Source: Purshia tridentata (lineage: Eukaryota; Streptophyta; Magnoliopsida; Rosales; Rosaceae). From it: 30,869 nucleotides of DNA. The stretch's first letter is position 1. The number at the start of each line of letters is the position of its first letter. The stretch lies in the NCBI GenBank assembly GCA_003254885.1, contig QANT01007111.1, positions 1 to 30,869 on the forward strand, written 5' to 3'. Shown here piece by piece: positions 1 through 11,240 of the stretch. Made by a program: the position numbers and the translations under genes. The notes beneath the pieces were generated by a model that was not told the origin of the DNA, searched no databases, and saw only the letters and a list, made by a program, of their open reading frames with translations.

Positions 1-470
1 CCAATCCTTGTTAAGAAGGTGAAACAAACGAGGCCATAGAGAGTTATCTAAAATAGGAATGAGAAAATTCTATGTGGGTATTAGCCTATTAGGTAAACAT
101 ACCCTACACTCCGTCCTCATCTCCTATACTTTTTTTCTTTAATTACTAGAAAAATGAGAGCTCGAATATATAAGACAGAGCTTTTGTTCTCAACTACATT
201 TAACAAATCTCAATTCACACTTATTTAATATAATAATATAATTAAACTTATTCTATTCTTCTTATGATTATATATATTAACTTTTGTTTGCTTTTAAAAT
301 TTAATATTGTTTCTTATGACTTAATGTAGTTGTAATGTAATATAATTTGTGTTATATTAAAAAAAAAATGTGTGTGTTAAGTATATTTTATATATCGAAT
401 GTCATGTATTTATATTATTTTTTTCTCATGTTAATACGAAAAAAATGTTTTTGAATATGGTATCAGGGAC
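1..470 (+). mobile_element. Probable Copia-type LTR remnant ending at a primer-binding site
   Basis: A primer-binding-site-like sequence, TGGTATCAGGGAC, lies at about 458-470. It is close to the usual plant Copia site complementary to the initiator methionine tRNA (TGGTATCAGAGC). Upstream, ATATATAAGACAGAGC at about 168-183 looks like an LTR promoter, followed by pyrimidine- and AT-rich sequence. This order (TATA, leader, primer-binding site) is what the 3' half of a 5' LTR would show. No internal gag/pol reading frame follows and the left LTR edge is outside or unclear, so I read it as a decayed or solo element. Confidence 0.4.
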
Positions 471-2384
471 CGCATACTCAAAGGGGTCTTTGTTTTCCCA
501 ATGAGTGAAAATGAAAATGATAAATCCAATCTTGCTCTGTTCGATCACCATCTTTAATGTAAAAATCCAAACATGGTTGAATAAAGGTGCCAAACAAGCC
601 CACCTGGTCTGTTTAAGTTGAATCCATCATGCTTTTGTACTATACTAGGGCTGGTCCATATAATTAAGACCTAGACCTGACATGGCCTATGGCCCATGGG
701 CAATTCATCTCGTGCCGTGTTTTAAAGGGGCCATGAACCTCTTTTTTCTTTTAGTTTTTAGAGTGAAATTTTTAATTTTATGATATTTTTTAGCTTATAA
801 TTAAATATTAACATTTTTTTCATAAAAATTGAATATTCTTGTTGAAAAGTTTTTAATGGGCTAAAAACTTTGATCTGGCCCAGCCTATTTACTCATGCTA
901 TGTTCAGGCCAGTCCGAGCCGTTTGACACCTCTACAGTTGAGTAGTTTTATTGTTTTATTACATAGAGGTCAGCAAAAGAGAAGAATTTGAACTATGGTT
1001 TTTTGATGTAGGAGTAATTACCCTCTATCATTGGAGCTACTTGCTTCTGATTTTTTTTAATTTCTTTTGGTCCATTTTTAAATTCCAAACGGAACTCATA
1101 ATAGAATTCTCGTCTAGTACCATATTCAGCATCACCCAAAGTACCCTTGTTCAAATTTAAACTCATCCTTTCATGCTACCAACTTATTCTCTTTAATTAT
1201 TATTTGTATCAAACATCTGAAGTCATCAATGAAAATATGCACGCTTGGCCAAAAAAAAAAATCAATGAAAATATGCACCAAAAGCCACACCCACACAAAT
1301 CGTAGTGTTATTGTTTTTACGTAATTGTCATTATTGTTTGGTTACTTCATAATTTCAATTTTGATGTGTTGTCATCTCTACCAACAATTAATTGTTATGT
1401 TGTTATATATGATACAACCACATCTTATTTCTTATTTCCTTTTATCAATTACTTCTAAGCAAGGAATTGAATTTTGAAAATTTCTTCGAAATTCTCTGAA
1501 ACTTTCATTTTGTTGAAGTCTCAAAATATTACCAAATCAAAATTATCAAAATTTTGTTAAAAGTTTTAATTGTTTTAGTCTAAATTTCCACCAAAATTGA
1601 AATTCTTTCAAAATTTCCTTTGAAATTTCTATATTTTTGAACCATTGAAATTTTGTCGAAATCTAAAATTTAATTTCTTGTATATAAGCACGATTCTATT
1701 TAGACAATTTCCTCTCTTTTCCTCTCTCTATTTGGAACTTTTCTTTTTGGGGCATGTGTTTTTGTAAACTTCTCTACTCTCTCTCATATGCACCGAGTAC
1801 ATGTATTGTACTTCTCCTTAACCCATGGTCATGACCCCTAAAGTAGTCAAATGGGTCAATTTACTTTCACACCAAGCAAAGTTATGTTTAGTAAAAACTT
1901 TGTGATATGAGGTTCAGTTTATAAAAATCTGAAAATTGAGGGAAAATATGGGCTAAGTTAAACAAGGATCAAGTTTTTCCTAATTTAATTCCTCACTCCC
2001 TTTTCCCCTTTAAACAAAATTTTTTTAATTTACTCGTTTAAGGAATAACCCAAAAAATTCTTAAGAACGAAAATTACAGAATAATTGGGTTAAAATACCA
2101 GAGGACACACACTTTGTTTACGTTTTGTACATAAATAGCAATCTAGAAACATAGTAAATACACAAAAGAAACAATAAGAGGTTGCATATATCAATAGGTT
2201 TGCATAATTAATTCAAAACATGACTACTATCAGTGGAGTTGCAAGGAGAATTTCACATGGTTAGCATTAAACTTCACAAGAAGTCGTGACAAGTATAGAA
2301 ATACAACCCAGGCCTGGTTGTTTTAGTCCTATACACAATATTCTTATAACATTAGTCAATGAAAAAATTACGATAAAATGCTTT
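471..2384. other. Intergenic, no gene; MITE-like and AT-rich sequence
   Basis: No credible coding region. About 645-935 contains clustered GGCCCA/TGGCCC motifs and ends in a TTTGACACCTCTA motif (reverse complement TAGAGGTGTCAAA), which resembles the terminal sequence of hAT-type plant MITEs; the left end near 645 (CTAGGGCTGG) matches it only weakly. About 1480-1680 is rich in imperfect AAATTTC/GAAATTT words. The 18 bp direct repeat at 1225-1278 is listed separately. Confidence 0.5.
1225..1278 (+). repeat. 18 bp direct repeat flanking an 18 bp poly(A)-ended insert
   Basis: ATCAATGAAAATATGCAC occurs at 1225-1242 and again, identically, at 1261-1278. Between them lies GCTTGGCCAAAAAAAAAA (1243-1260). 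The layout is that of a target-site duplication around a retroposon reduced to its last few bases plus poly(A). Templated break repair could give the same picture. Confidence 0.7.
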
Positions 2385-2470
2385 AGGCCTTCCACTATGG
2401 TCGGGACGTGACCCAAACCCATTTTGGGTCACCAAATAGTGTTTTCGAAAAGCCCTTTCATTATGGTGTT
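2385..2470. repeat. Perfect 10 bp inverted repeat (short hairpin)
   Basis: GTGACCCAAA at 2408-2417 pairs perfectly with TTTGGGTCAC at 2423-2432 around a 5-base loop. It sits between two related direct words (TTCCACTATGGT near 2391 and TTTCATTATGGT near 2456), which suggests the remains of a small foldback element. Confidence 0.5.
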
Positions 2471-2527
2471 GATACCTATATTTGAGTTTCAAAATTTGAT
2501 ACTTAGTTAAATTAAGTCTAATCTGAG

Positions 2528-2806
2528 TTTGTTTGGCACTGTTTTTAGAACTATCAAAAACGCTTTTAGATTAGTAAAAGCGAGTTTGGTAACGTTTGGC
2601 ATAAATATATATAGTATTTATGGTTATAAAAGTGCTTTTAAAGAGTTTTTTAAAAAACACCTAATATGTGCTTTCATAAAAAGCACTTCAAGCATTTTTG
2701 CATAAATCATTTAGAATTTTTATAAAAGTTTGTATGTACTTCTTTGCATAAACATTTCTATAAAAAGCGCTAAACGCTTTTAAGAAGCAGTGTCAAAAAA
2801 GTCCTA
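2528..2806. mobile_element. Candidate MITE with imperfect terminal inverted repeats
   Basis: The left end (about 2528-2566) reads GTTTGGCACTGTTTTTAG and leads into AAAAACGCTTTTAG. The right end (about 2767-2805), read on the opposite strand, gives TTTTTTGACACTGCTTCTTA and leads into AAAGCGTTTAGCGC. Both ends therefore carry TTGRCACTG followed by a CGCTTTT/AAAGCG block. The interior has further self-complementary AAGTGCTTTT/AAAAGCACTT words. No clean target-site duplication was found. Confidence 0.4.
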
Positions 2807-2811
2807 ACAAG

Positions 2812-2830
2812 TATATATATATATATATAT
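2812..2830. repeat. (TA)n microsatellite
   Basis: An uninterrupted alternating TA run just right of the candidate MITE. Confidence 0.8.
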
Positions 2831-3098
2831 TTTGTCTGAAAACAAATAGTTATTTAATAATTTATAACTTAAATATTTATAAAATTATATCATTAGTTAT
2901 ATTTTAAGGTTAATTTACTTTAAATACCAAATTTCAATAATTTTTTAGTTTAGGTACCAAAATTTAATAGTATTTTAGATTAGATACTAGTTGAAAAGTC
3001 AAACATAATAATATAGTAAAGGGCACTATAATTTACAAATATTACATCACATGGCACTACAATAATATATATATATTACATCCATGCTATTACATTAA

Positions 3099-3410
3099 TT
3101 TATACTATATTGTATTAAAACTAAAAAAAATTAATCCAATCACATCTTAACTGTGACTGTCTTACAATTTAGTTGTGATCTTCTTGGTAAGTTGAAAAAG
3201 ACAATTCTTACCACTATACTAAATATTATTTTGAGTAAAAGTATTGTTTTGACCTCTATTTATACTATATTGTAATACAATTTCTTTTATAAAAAATTTC
3301 AATTCAGTCACAACCTAACTGTGACTGTATCACAATTTAGATGTGACTGTCATTCAGTCACAACTGAATTTGAAGTTGAGTGTCGCACAGTCACAACTAA
3401 AACTGAAGTT
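3099..3410. repeat. Diverged tandem duplication, about 160 bp apart
   Basis: TTTATACTATATTGTA occurs at 3099 and again at 3259. A 38 bp block around CTAACTGTGACTGT follows each (about 3141-3178 and 3309-3346), differing at only a few positions. The second copy runs on into further CAGTCACAACT words at about 3355-3400, some in inverted relation to the GTGACTG words. No coding potential. Confidence 0.55.
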
Positions 3411-3949
3411 AAGACTATATTAGCCAATTTTCAAGCAATGTAAAAGTATCAAAGACGATTTTATCTAAGACCCATCATATATGGGCCAAAGGACAATAGA
3501 AGGGCAAATTTGTCAAACAAAAAAAATCCAAAACAAATAGGCTGTAAATTTGTGATCTATTCTAAAAATCAAGTTTATTAGTTAATAGCCAAATCTAAAA
3601 ATTATGAGCAAAACTGATTTTCTAAAAAAGTATAGAAACTTGGTATTTAATCATAAATTTCTATATATTTTAATGAGATCTTTAATATAAAGTCAATATT
3701 GAATATATTTGAAAATTTTTTCATCCAAATTATAATTTCTGTATTACCTTTCCACCAAATTGTCATTCAACTTGTTTGTTATTTTCAATGTTTAAAATAC
3801 ATAAGATGGTAAATACAACACAATTCATTTTATTTCATGATACGAACGATGACAAATATATAAAGAAAATCACACTAAATTAACAACCAAAGAGTATAAC
3901 AAGCACATAAATTTAACAATAACAACAACAACACTCAACAACAAAAAAT
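3411..3949. other. Intergenic, nothing recognised
   Basis: AT-rich sequence without a reading frame, tRNA-like structure or recognisable element ends. Confidence 0.5.
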
Positions 3950-4790
3950 GATGATACATTTTGATTTTGTTGTGGAATACATCCACGACATTCTTAAATG
4001 GTTCCCACGGTTTAGGGCAAATCATAAACATTCTTCAGTTATCCTTCTTTGTATGAGAATCTTGGTATTTTCATTGTAATCGTCAACTTTCTCAAGCATA
4101 TGATCGAACTTCCGCTTTGATTAATTAGTTTATTCATGGTGGCCTTGCCTGTAAAGGACCTACTGGTTGAAATGGTGGTGGGTTATCGTCTCCGTTAAGT
4201 GATATGCTTGGGCCAACATTGTCACTTTCGGGAGTGTTGAAATCGTCGGTGGGGGTCTTGGGTTCACTTGCTTGGGCCAGAGAGTTAGCCATCGCATACA
4301 TAGCACTTTCACGTTAATCCTCTCAAACAGGTAGAAAATCAAATTTTTTTTTCGGTCTTGTCCTTATAAGACCCACTTGCACAAACTATAAATATGAAAT
4401 AAATAAATAAACAACTGAATAAACATAGCTCCATACAATTAAATACTAATAACCAAAAAATTAAAACTAACCAAGCTACTCTCATTGGCACCACTTTTGT
4501 GCATTCGTTTGACCACCATCAACAAACCATAAAATTTGGTGCAAGCCGATACTATACCATCTCATCTTGATTTGTAGCCACCAACTGTACGAATTGAACA
4601 TTAATGCCTCCCAAGTTACAAGTGAAAATCTAGAAAATTTCATTCCATAGCACTTCTCTTATTTGATTGGCACCAAGACATGAGTCGGGGCACTTCTCTA
4701 GCCTAGCCTTGACTTGGGCTTGATCCTCATTTGTGGCCCAAGAATTTCCTCTAAGTCTTATCACAATGAAAATTAAACTTTTTTGTGTAA
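3950..4790 (-). pseudogene. Decayed transposon-type ORF, possibly NAM-associated-domain type
   Basis: Conceptual minus-strand reading gives coding-like pieces broken by stops and frame shifts. At about 4750-4480 one piece reads TKFYGLL and then RMHKSGANESSLV. At about 4310-4150 there is an acidic, proline-rich piece containing NVGPSISLNGDDNPPPFQ. At about 4110-4040 another reads KFDHMLEKVDDYNENTK. This order (conserved N-terminal block, acidic spacer, C-terminal helix) resembles the Myb/SANT-like and NAM-associated accessory proteins of plant PIF/Harbinger-like elements. Stops separate every piece, so nothing is functional. The family call is inference; the decayed coding character is what is seen. 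Confidence 0.35.
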
Positions 4791-5580
4791 ATTTGATGTC
4801 AAAGCTTAATATTTATGAAGAAAAACTATGAATGGTGCATGATATATATAGAATTTTGGGGAATATAGCAATTGAGAATTTTTTGGAATTTTTAGAAAAT
4901 TTTAGTGATTTTTTTTTAATTTTTCAGAATTGTGTATACATTAAATCAGTGGAGAATTCTTGTAAAATATATACATGATTTCATCTTAGAGGAATCATAT
5001 ATCTTTGAAGATACAGAGTAACCTATTTATAGGAGAGTATATCATTTCATTATATAAATAGGACTCTTAAAACAAATTAGGAGAGTGAATCTAAATAAAT
5101 GTTGAATAATATGAAGGTGTACTTGTTTTTAATTATGCTTTCCTTTTTAACAATTTAGTAAAGATATTTTTTCTATCAAAATCTACTTAAATTTTAATAT
5201 ATCAAACGACAGATATCAATTAATGGTATGCAAATTCACATTATAAGGCCACGTGAAATTGTTAATTCATTTAATCAGATATATATTATAAATATATAGG
5301 AATCAAGTATCAAATACCAATATTCCAATCATAGTATTGTAGAATTTTTCATCAAACACTTTTAAACAAAAATATTTGAAAATTCTATAAATTAACACAT
5401 TTTTACAAGTTTACAACACAACAACACTTGAAATTTGATGGAGACAAAAAAAAAAAAATTTGAAATTTAGATCCCTACCCTATATTCTAACCCTGTATGG
5501 AAAACATCCGCGCCTCTCTCTAGAAGACTAGAAACTTAACAAACCCCTCCCTCTTGAAATCGGGAGGCTCCGCGTTAATT
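4791..5580. other. Intergenic and HIT4 upstream region
   Basis: AT-rich sequence with no gene. The last ~100 bases before the CT repeat become GC-richer (about 5500-5580), as expected for the proximal promoter of the downstream gene. No convincing TATA box was seen. Confidence 0.45.
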
Positions 5581-5616
5581 TCACGCTCATTACATTAACA
5601 TACAAAAACAGCACAC

Positions 5617-5618
<2 letters not shown>

Positions 5619-5658
<40 letters not shown>
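5619..5658 (+). repeat. (CT)n microsatellite in the HIT4-like leader
   Basis: About 20 CT units lie 140-180 bases upstream of the start codon, with a second interrupted CT block at about 5711-5740. CT runs in plant 5' leaders are common and often lie at the transcription start region. Confidence 0.85.
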
Positions 5659-5660
<2 letters not shown>

Positions 5661-5701
5661 TTCTCCCTCTCCATCCAAAATTCGAATCCGGAACCACCGC
5701 C

Positions 5702-5709
5702 AAACCCTA
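5702..5709 (+). promoter_or_regulatory. Telo-box (AAACCCTA) in the HIT4-like leader
   Basis: AAACCCTA lies between the two CT blocks, about 90 bases before the ATG. Telo-boxes with pyrimidine tracts are typical of leaders of plant genes for ribosomal and nucleolar proteins, which suits a nucleolus-associated product. Function here is inferred. Confidence 0.45.
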
Positions 5710-5800
5710 TTCTCTCTCTCTTCTTCTCTCTCTCTCTCTGTGGCGAGCTGAGGCTGAGCTGCTGCGAATACAATACAATACAATACAAGAAGACAATACA

Positions 5801-8048
5801 ATGAGGAAAGGAGCTAAGCGGAAGACGGCGACTCAGAAGGCAGAGGAGCCGAATCCGACCAGCAAAGCCACCACTCGGCCGAAGCGGGTCAAGGCGGCCC
5901 AGCCCAAACCAGAACCCGAGTACGTGGAGGAGCCCCGAAACCTTGAAGATCTATGGAAGGCTGCCTTTCCTGTCGGCACTGAGTGGGACCAATTGGACTC
6001 CGTCTACCAATTCAAGTGGGATTTCTCCAATCTCGAACAAGCTTTCGAAGAGGGCGGCAAGCTCTACGGCCACAAAGTCTACCTCTTCGGCTGCACTGAG
6101 CGTAACCAACAAAGCCCACATCCCAAATCTTCTTTTTTCTTCTTCTTCTTCTTTGGTTTGTTTGTTTGTTGCTCATTTTATCATTGTTTCTCTTTGTCTT
6201 TGCAGCCCAATTGGTCTCTGTCAAAGGTGAAAACAAAGTTGTCTGCATTCCGGTTGTTGTCGCTGTAAGTTCAACAACTCAATGTCTCTGCTCTCTCTGC
6301 TTTATTAGACGCCCAATTTTCATTGCTTAACTTCATTAGCTTTTTACTTAACTTTTTTTCACCAAAAACCTAAAAACCCTTTTCATTTGGAAGCTCGACT
6401 TCATGCTACTTTAACTGTAATAAAACTTTTATGCCATCACTTCAAAAATGTATTGAATTTAATTATGAAAATCAAATGATTTCATGCTTTTGTTGTTTCT
6501 TAAGACTTCTATTTTTACTCATAGAATCTGTTCTCGTTGTTGTTGTCGTTGCCTATAGTTCTGATTCTCATGTTTGCAGCAAATAAGTTTATTCGATTGG
6601 GGATTTAGTTTGCCGTAGTTTGTAGTGTTTGTTTCCTAGACTGAATTCAGTTCGCATTATTCCTTTCCTTTTGACTGGGCAATGGGTTTCTTTTATGCTT
6701 TACAGTGTTTGTAGTAAATGTTTTATATCTTTATAATTTCAAAAATTGATTAGTAAAAGTCCTGTGCATTGGGATTCATATTATTAATCTCTTGCTTGCT
6801 AAATTTTGGTTGCTTCGTATTTTATTTTATTTGTTAAATAGGTTGTATCACCTTTCCCACCTTCCGATAAAATCGGGATTAACTCAGTTCAGAGAGAGGC
6901 TGAAGAAATAATTCCAATGAAACAAATGAAAATGGACTGGATTCCATATATTCCTTTAGAGAATAGGTACGGTTTTAGTGTGAATATTTCTCTTTGGGCC
7001 TTTTTTTAAAAGTTCTTTGTCAGTGTTTGATATCATTGTGCACTTTAAAATTTTTTCAGAGACAGCCAGGTTGATAGACTAAAATCTCAAATTTTTATCT
7101 TGGGCTGCACTCAGAGAAGGTAGAATCACACCATTATTCTTACTTTCTTTCCCTCTTTTTCCTGTTTATTAATTAAATTCCGATATGTTTTCTAGGATTT
7201 GTAGTGAGTGTTACATTTATGTTGTATAGTCAGTTTGAAAATATTATTTTGGAATGATTAGAATTACTCCAAATATTCCATATTTTTCAATGCAAAATGA
7301 ATAAATTTTTTTTTTTTTACTCTTTCCTTCGGTTTTGCTACCTTTCATCATAGGTTATTTGGTAGCCATTAGTTATTGTATGTGGAATTGCCAATGAATG
7401 ATTAACTGTTTAACATAAATGACAGCGTGACAATGTTTTGCATCAAATGTGTATCATAACATTCATTTGGACTTGAGTTGCTGGTGTTTTTCCATTGGCT
7501 AGCCCTGAACCTGGATTGAGGCTGTTTAATGAAGCCTCCTAGCTGCTTCTAGTCTGAAGTCAAAGCCTGTGCTTGTACTTGAGATCATAATGTGATATAT
7601 TGACTAAATGAATTATAAAGTAGCCGGGTCTGTTTTGCACATATGCTTTAAGTGTGATTGTAAGTCTATGTTAGTGCTACGTTTTTTGTTCTTCTCTGTC
7701 TGAAAGAGTATTTTGTCACCTTTATAGTTTATTGGGAGTCATTTTTCTGTTGAGACTTTTATTTTTTGTCATTTGGACATGTGATGCCTAACAATTAAAA
7801 ATGCGTGCATGTCTGTTTTACATTGTTTAATTGGGATACATATTCAAGGATTTTACTTTTTTTAGAATTTTTTTATGATTATTTATACAATTGGTTATTG
7901 CAGGGCTGCTTTGAAACACATGAAGATAGACCGTCTCAAGAAATTTGAGTACTGCTTGCCTTGTAGGTTTTCAAACTATCTTTTGATGTTAAACTTGCCT
8001 GCTTCACATTTGTTTTACGGAATTTTTCCATTTACTGAAGGATATTAG

Positions 8049-8088
<40 letters not shown>

Positions 8089-10778
8089 TCTTAAAAAATG
8101 TTTTTCTAGGATGAAGAACATGATTGTTCAAATATATTGTGTTATGGAGTGAGAAGGGAAGCACTATCTTCATCTTGTTATGAAATTGATGTTGACACAC
8201 TTGGGGCTTCATGATTGCTACTTGATTTGGTTATTGAGATAGGATGTTTCAGCTCATTTTTGTTGGGATTGAATCATCATCATCTGTAGTGGATGTTGAA
8301 CTGTACTGGTTTTGACATGCTGTCATGTTCAACAGATTTCTATCAGCCTTTCAAGGAAGATGAGCTTGAGCAGAGCACTGAGGTCCCAATAATATTTCCA
8401 GCAGAACCAAAGCCGGTAAGCGTATAGTTTTTAATTGGAAAAAAAAAAATGGTGGACATCAAATTATTTGAACATGGACGATATGAGTCTATTTGGGTTA
8501 GAGATCCCGTTTATTTGATAATTACGAGTGCAGAAGGGGTCCAATCTGAGTACACAAGAATATACAAGAAATAATTCCTAAGTTCATAAAGAGAAGTGGC
8601 AAAAGAAAGACTGGGCTAGGCTGCCATCCAGCCATGAAGCGATGGATAAATTGTTTTTTTTTAGCCCCCCACGTCCTAATATGTCCTGTTTCCCTGAACT
8701 TCACCTAAGCCCCAAGCATGATTTTTCACACAGTTTTGCTAGGAGCTCTTCTAAATCTCTTTGTCCAATAAGCTAGTACTCTTTATTTAATTCTTTGGCA
8801 TAACCCATTTAAATCCTATGGAAGGCTTAGACAGGAGGTATAAGTTTCTGGCAATTGGACAAATGATGTAAAAGATCAATCTTTTCATTTCTGCTTTTGC
8901 CACAACTGAAATACTCTTTGGTTTGCTGATATGAAATCTAATAACTATAGTATGTATACTTTCATATTATCTTGTGAAGTAACTTTTCTTTTTTTGGTCT
9001 TTGCAGGTTTTTTGTGAATTTGATTGGGAGATGGATGAACTTGAGGTACAGAATCACAATTTTTGATGTTTGTGTTTTGTGTTTTGTGTATATTTTGGAT
9101 CAATTCAGTTTTGAAATTGTAATAGCTTATAATGCATCTTATCAACTTTATATTCTGTATCTTGTTGCTTGTCATTGTTATAAACATGGTTTTATTCAAG
9201 TGGCTAGGATTATTCTCTTATAGGCCCATGCTTCGAGTATATGGATTATTTAAACCATTTGTATCATAGATACTTCTATATGGAATCCATATATATATGA
9301 GACTGGTATTCTCAGGCACTTCCCGTCATGCATTGATGCTTGATTAATGTATTTATAATTCTTAAGTAATAAATTGTAATTTGGATATATAGCCAGTACT
9401 ACCGAATACATATCTGGCTTTTAAGAGATGCACATCTTGAGTTAAGAATATGACAATTTCTTTTATTGTTTAGAACTAGAACTGTGAAATGAAGTATAGA
9501 AAGGTATAGTGTCTATTGTGGTTAATATTAAGGTAAAATTATAGAATGTCTAATCATTTTAAAAGAAGCCTGTTAACATAAAATTATTGATGTATTCCCT
9601 CTGCCTTGCCTTCTGATTCTTCAAGAAATAGTGAGTTTTCAACTTTGCATATTTGTTTTGTAATCACGCTTTCTAGTTACAAACATTTGTGGGGTTGGCA
9701 TCTATGAATTGCTGCTGGCATTTTCTCCTTTTTGGCCATTTAACAATGTTTATCAGCATGCAAACCAAAAAAAAAAAAAAAACAATGTTTATCTGCATGC
9801 CCTGGTGACTTGTTATTGCTTACTAAATGGTAGATTATCTCTATCAAGGGAGGGCATTATTAGAATCCCCATGTCAATTTCCAGCTTTTTTAAAATAGGT
9901 TCCCTGGAAAGCCTCTTCCCCTAAAGCTTGTTGCACTAAATTGTCTCTCATTCTGTAGGAGTTCACTGATAAACTGATAGAAGAAGAGGAGTTATCTCCA
10001 GATCAGAAAGATGCCTTCAAGGTAAATTTTATGAAAGATGGAAGTAACCCAAAAGTTAATAACTTCCCACTTCTCTCTGCTTCCTTCCCTCTCCTGGCAC
10101 CAGTAATAGCTGATTTTCCTTTTTTGTGCCGTCTCAGGATTTTGTCAAGGAGAAAGTACGTGAAGCAAAGAAAGCTAACCGGGAGGTAGTTTGCAGACAT
10201 CATTGACTATATCTGGGTGTTGTAACCTTATTTGTCCAAAAGCATAACTCTGTTTGGCAGTTCAGATAATTTTTCTTTATGTTTTTCTCTTCTATAGGCA
10301 AGGGAAGCCCGGAGAAAAGCCATTGAAGAAATGAGTGAGGAATCTAAAGCTGCATTTGAAAGAATGAAGTTTTACAAGTTCTACCCCGTGCATACACCCA
10401 ATACTCCAGACGTATCAAGTGTTAAGGTAATTTTCTAAACACTAGTATATTGATTGCTGAGGAACTGTAGGTGAAGATAGTTGAGATTACTCAATTTTAA
10501 AACTTCATGAATATATCTTGAACTTGGTGGTTTTGCATTCTTCTCAAAGTCATGCAATTAGTTTCTTTTATTGCAAGCATTCTTAATTTTCCTTTTTTTT
10601 AAGCATTTTTTCCATATAATTGAGGTGCTTTTCTGAATGTGCCAGCAGTCAATACCCTTGCACTTGTTATATCAAAGTGGACTATGATATGCTTCAATAA
10701 TTACATTGTTTTGGTGATTTATCCTTGCAGGCTCCATTCATCAACCGGTATTACGGCAAGGCTCATGAGGTTTTCTGA
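5801..10778 (+). CDS. HIT4: HEAT INTOLERANT 4 (HIT4)-like chromatin protein, 11 exons
   Basis: Coding exons: 5801-6101, 6206-6264, 6842-6966, 7060-7119, 7904-7962, 8336-8415, 9007-9045, 9959-10021, 10138-10185, 10298-10426 and 10731-10778. All have GT..AG borders and join in frame to 336 aa. The N-terminus is short and basic (MRKGAKRKT, then RPKRVKAA near residue 28), as for a nuclear protein. A conserved block follows: LYGHKVYLFGCTE, a repeated-style IFILGCTQR, LKKFEYCLPYFYQPF and FCEFDWEMDE. The C-terminus is charged and helical (KVREAKKANREAREARRKA), then FYKFYPVHTPNTPD. This matches Arabidopsis HIT4, a chromocentre/nucleolus protein needed for heat-induced heterochromatin decondensation and release of silencing. 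The start is the first ATG after the CT-rich leader. No truncation is seen; exact orthology versus a paralogue is not tested. Confidence 0.9.
7120..7903 (+). other. HIT4-like intron 4, nothing further seen
   Basis: A 784 bp intron with ordinary T-rich plant intron composition. No second gene or mobile-element end was recognised. Confidence 0.6.
8051..8084 (+). repeat. (TC)n microsatellite in HIT4-like intron 5
   Basis: About 17 uninterrupted TC units within the 373 bp intron between coding exons 5 and 6. Confidence 0.85.
8416..9006 (+). other. HIT4-like intron 6, nothing further seen
   Basis: A 591 bp intron with no gene or mobile-element end recognised. The following 39 bp exon (9007-9045) is clearly real because it restores the conserved FCEFDWEMDELE stretch. 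Confidence 0.6.
9046..9958 (+). other. HIT4-like intron 7, longest intron of the gene
   Basis: A 913 bp intron. The only special structure seen is the direct repeat around a poly(A)-ended insert at 9742-9800, described separately. Confidence 0.6.
9742..9800 (+). repeat. 20 bp direct repeat flanking a 19 bp poly(A)-ended insert
   Basis: AACAATGTTTATCAGCATGC at 9742-9761 recurs at 9781-9800 with one mismatch (A to T). The insert between them (9762-9780) is AAACC followed by an A run. It has the same architecture as 1225-1278, here inside an intron of the HIT4-like gene. Confidence 0.7.
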
Positions 10779-11240
10779 TTGGTTTCATCAAGGTCAAGAG
10801 GATGCAAAATGTGAAATGTACCAAGATTAGTTTGGCTGCTGAATTAAGTATCTTGTGTAAAAGAATTCATCAACTACGATGAGGAAGTTGGGAGGCAATC
10901 CCCTGGTGCCCCGATATATTTCTTGATCACACAGTCTAGATGTTTCCAGGACAGATGTAAACTTATAGCTTCAGAATTTCTAGATAAAGGAAGATGAGGT
11001 GCTCTTGTTAGCATAGGAGGAATTTGTAAGATGCATTGAGGCTTTTAAATTTTGTACTAGTTGAGTTGAGAAGCTGGAATTTTTCTGTGGGCTCAAAACT
11101 TGTCTTCATTCTCCCTTGGAGTAATGTTCGTCCTTTTTCTATTTTTGTATTGCCAAAATTTGGATCCTAGGAGCAAGATGAATGACATCACTTTACTGTC
11201 TGAAATTGAATTTGTAATTTTCTTTTTCTACAATAAAGCA
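10779..11240 (+). other. HIT4-like 3' untranslated region with AATAAA at 11232-11237
   Basis: Sequence after the TGA at 10776-10778 is T-rich without a long frame. CAATAAAG at 11231-11238 is a canonical polyadenylation signal about 450 bases after the stop. The exact cleavage site is not determinable. Confidence 0.5.

Noticed and set aside
5595..5801. Minus-strand frame of 68 codons rich in Arg-Glu repeats
   Set aside because: It is the complement of the CT-repeat leader of the HIT4-like gene; the RERERE run is simply GA repeat translated.
5943..6248. Other-frame ORFs over HIT4-like exon 1
   Set aside because: They overlap the conserved exon in other frames and run into the T-rich intron; no family resemblance.
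6102..6268. Continuation of the first HIT4-like frame beyond 6101
   Set aside because: It reads through a poly-T intron; splicing at 6102/6205 restores the conserved CTEPQLVSVKGENKVV.
9014..9223. Plus-strand 69-codon frame
   Set aside because: It overlaps the 39 bp exon 9007-9045 in another frame and continues into the intron.
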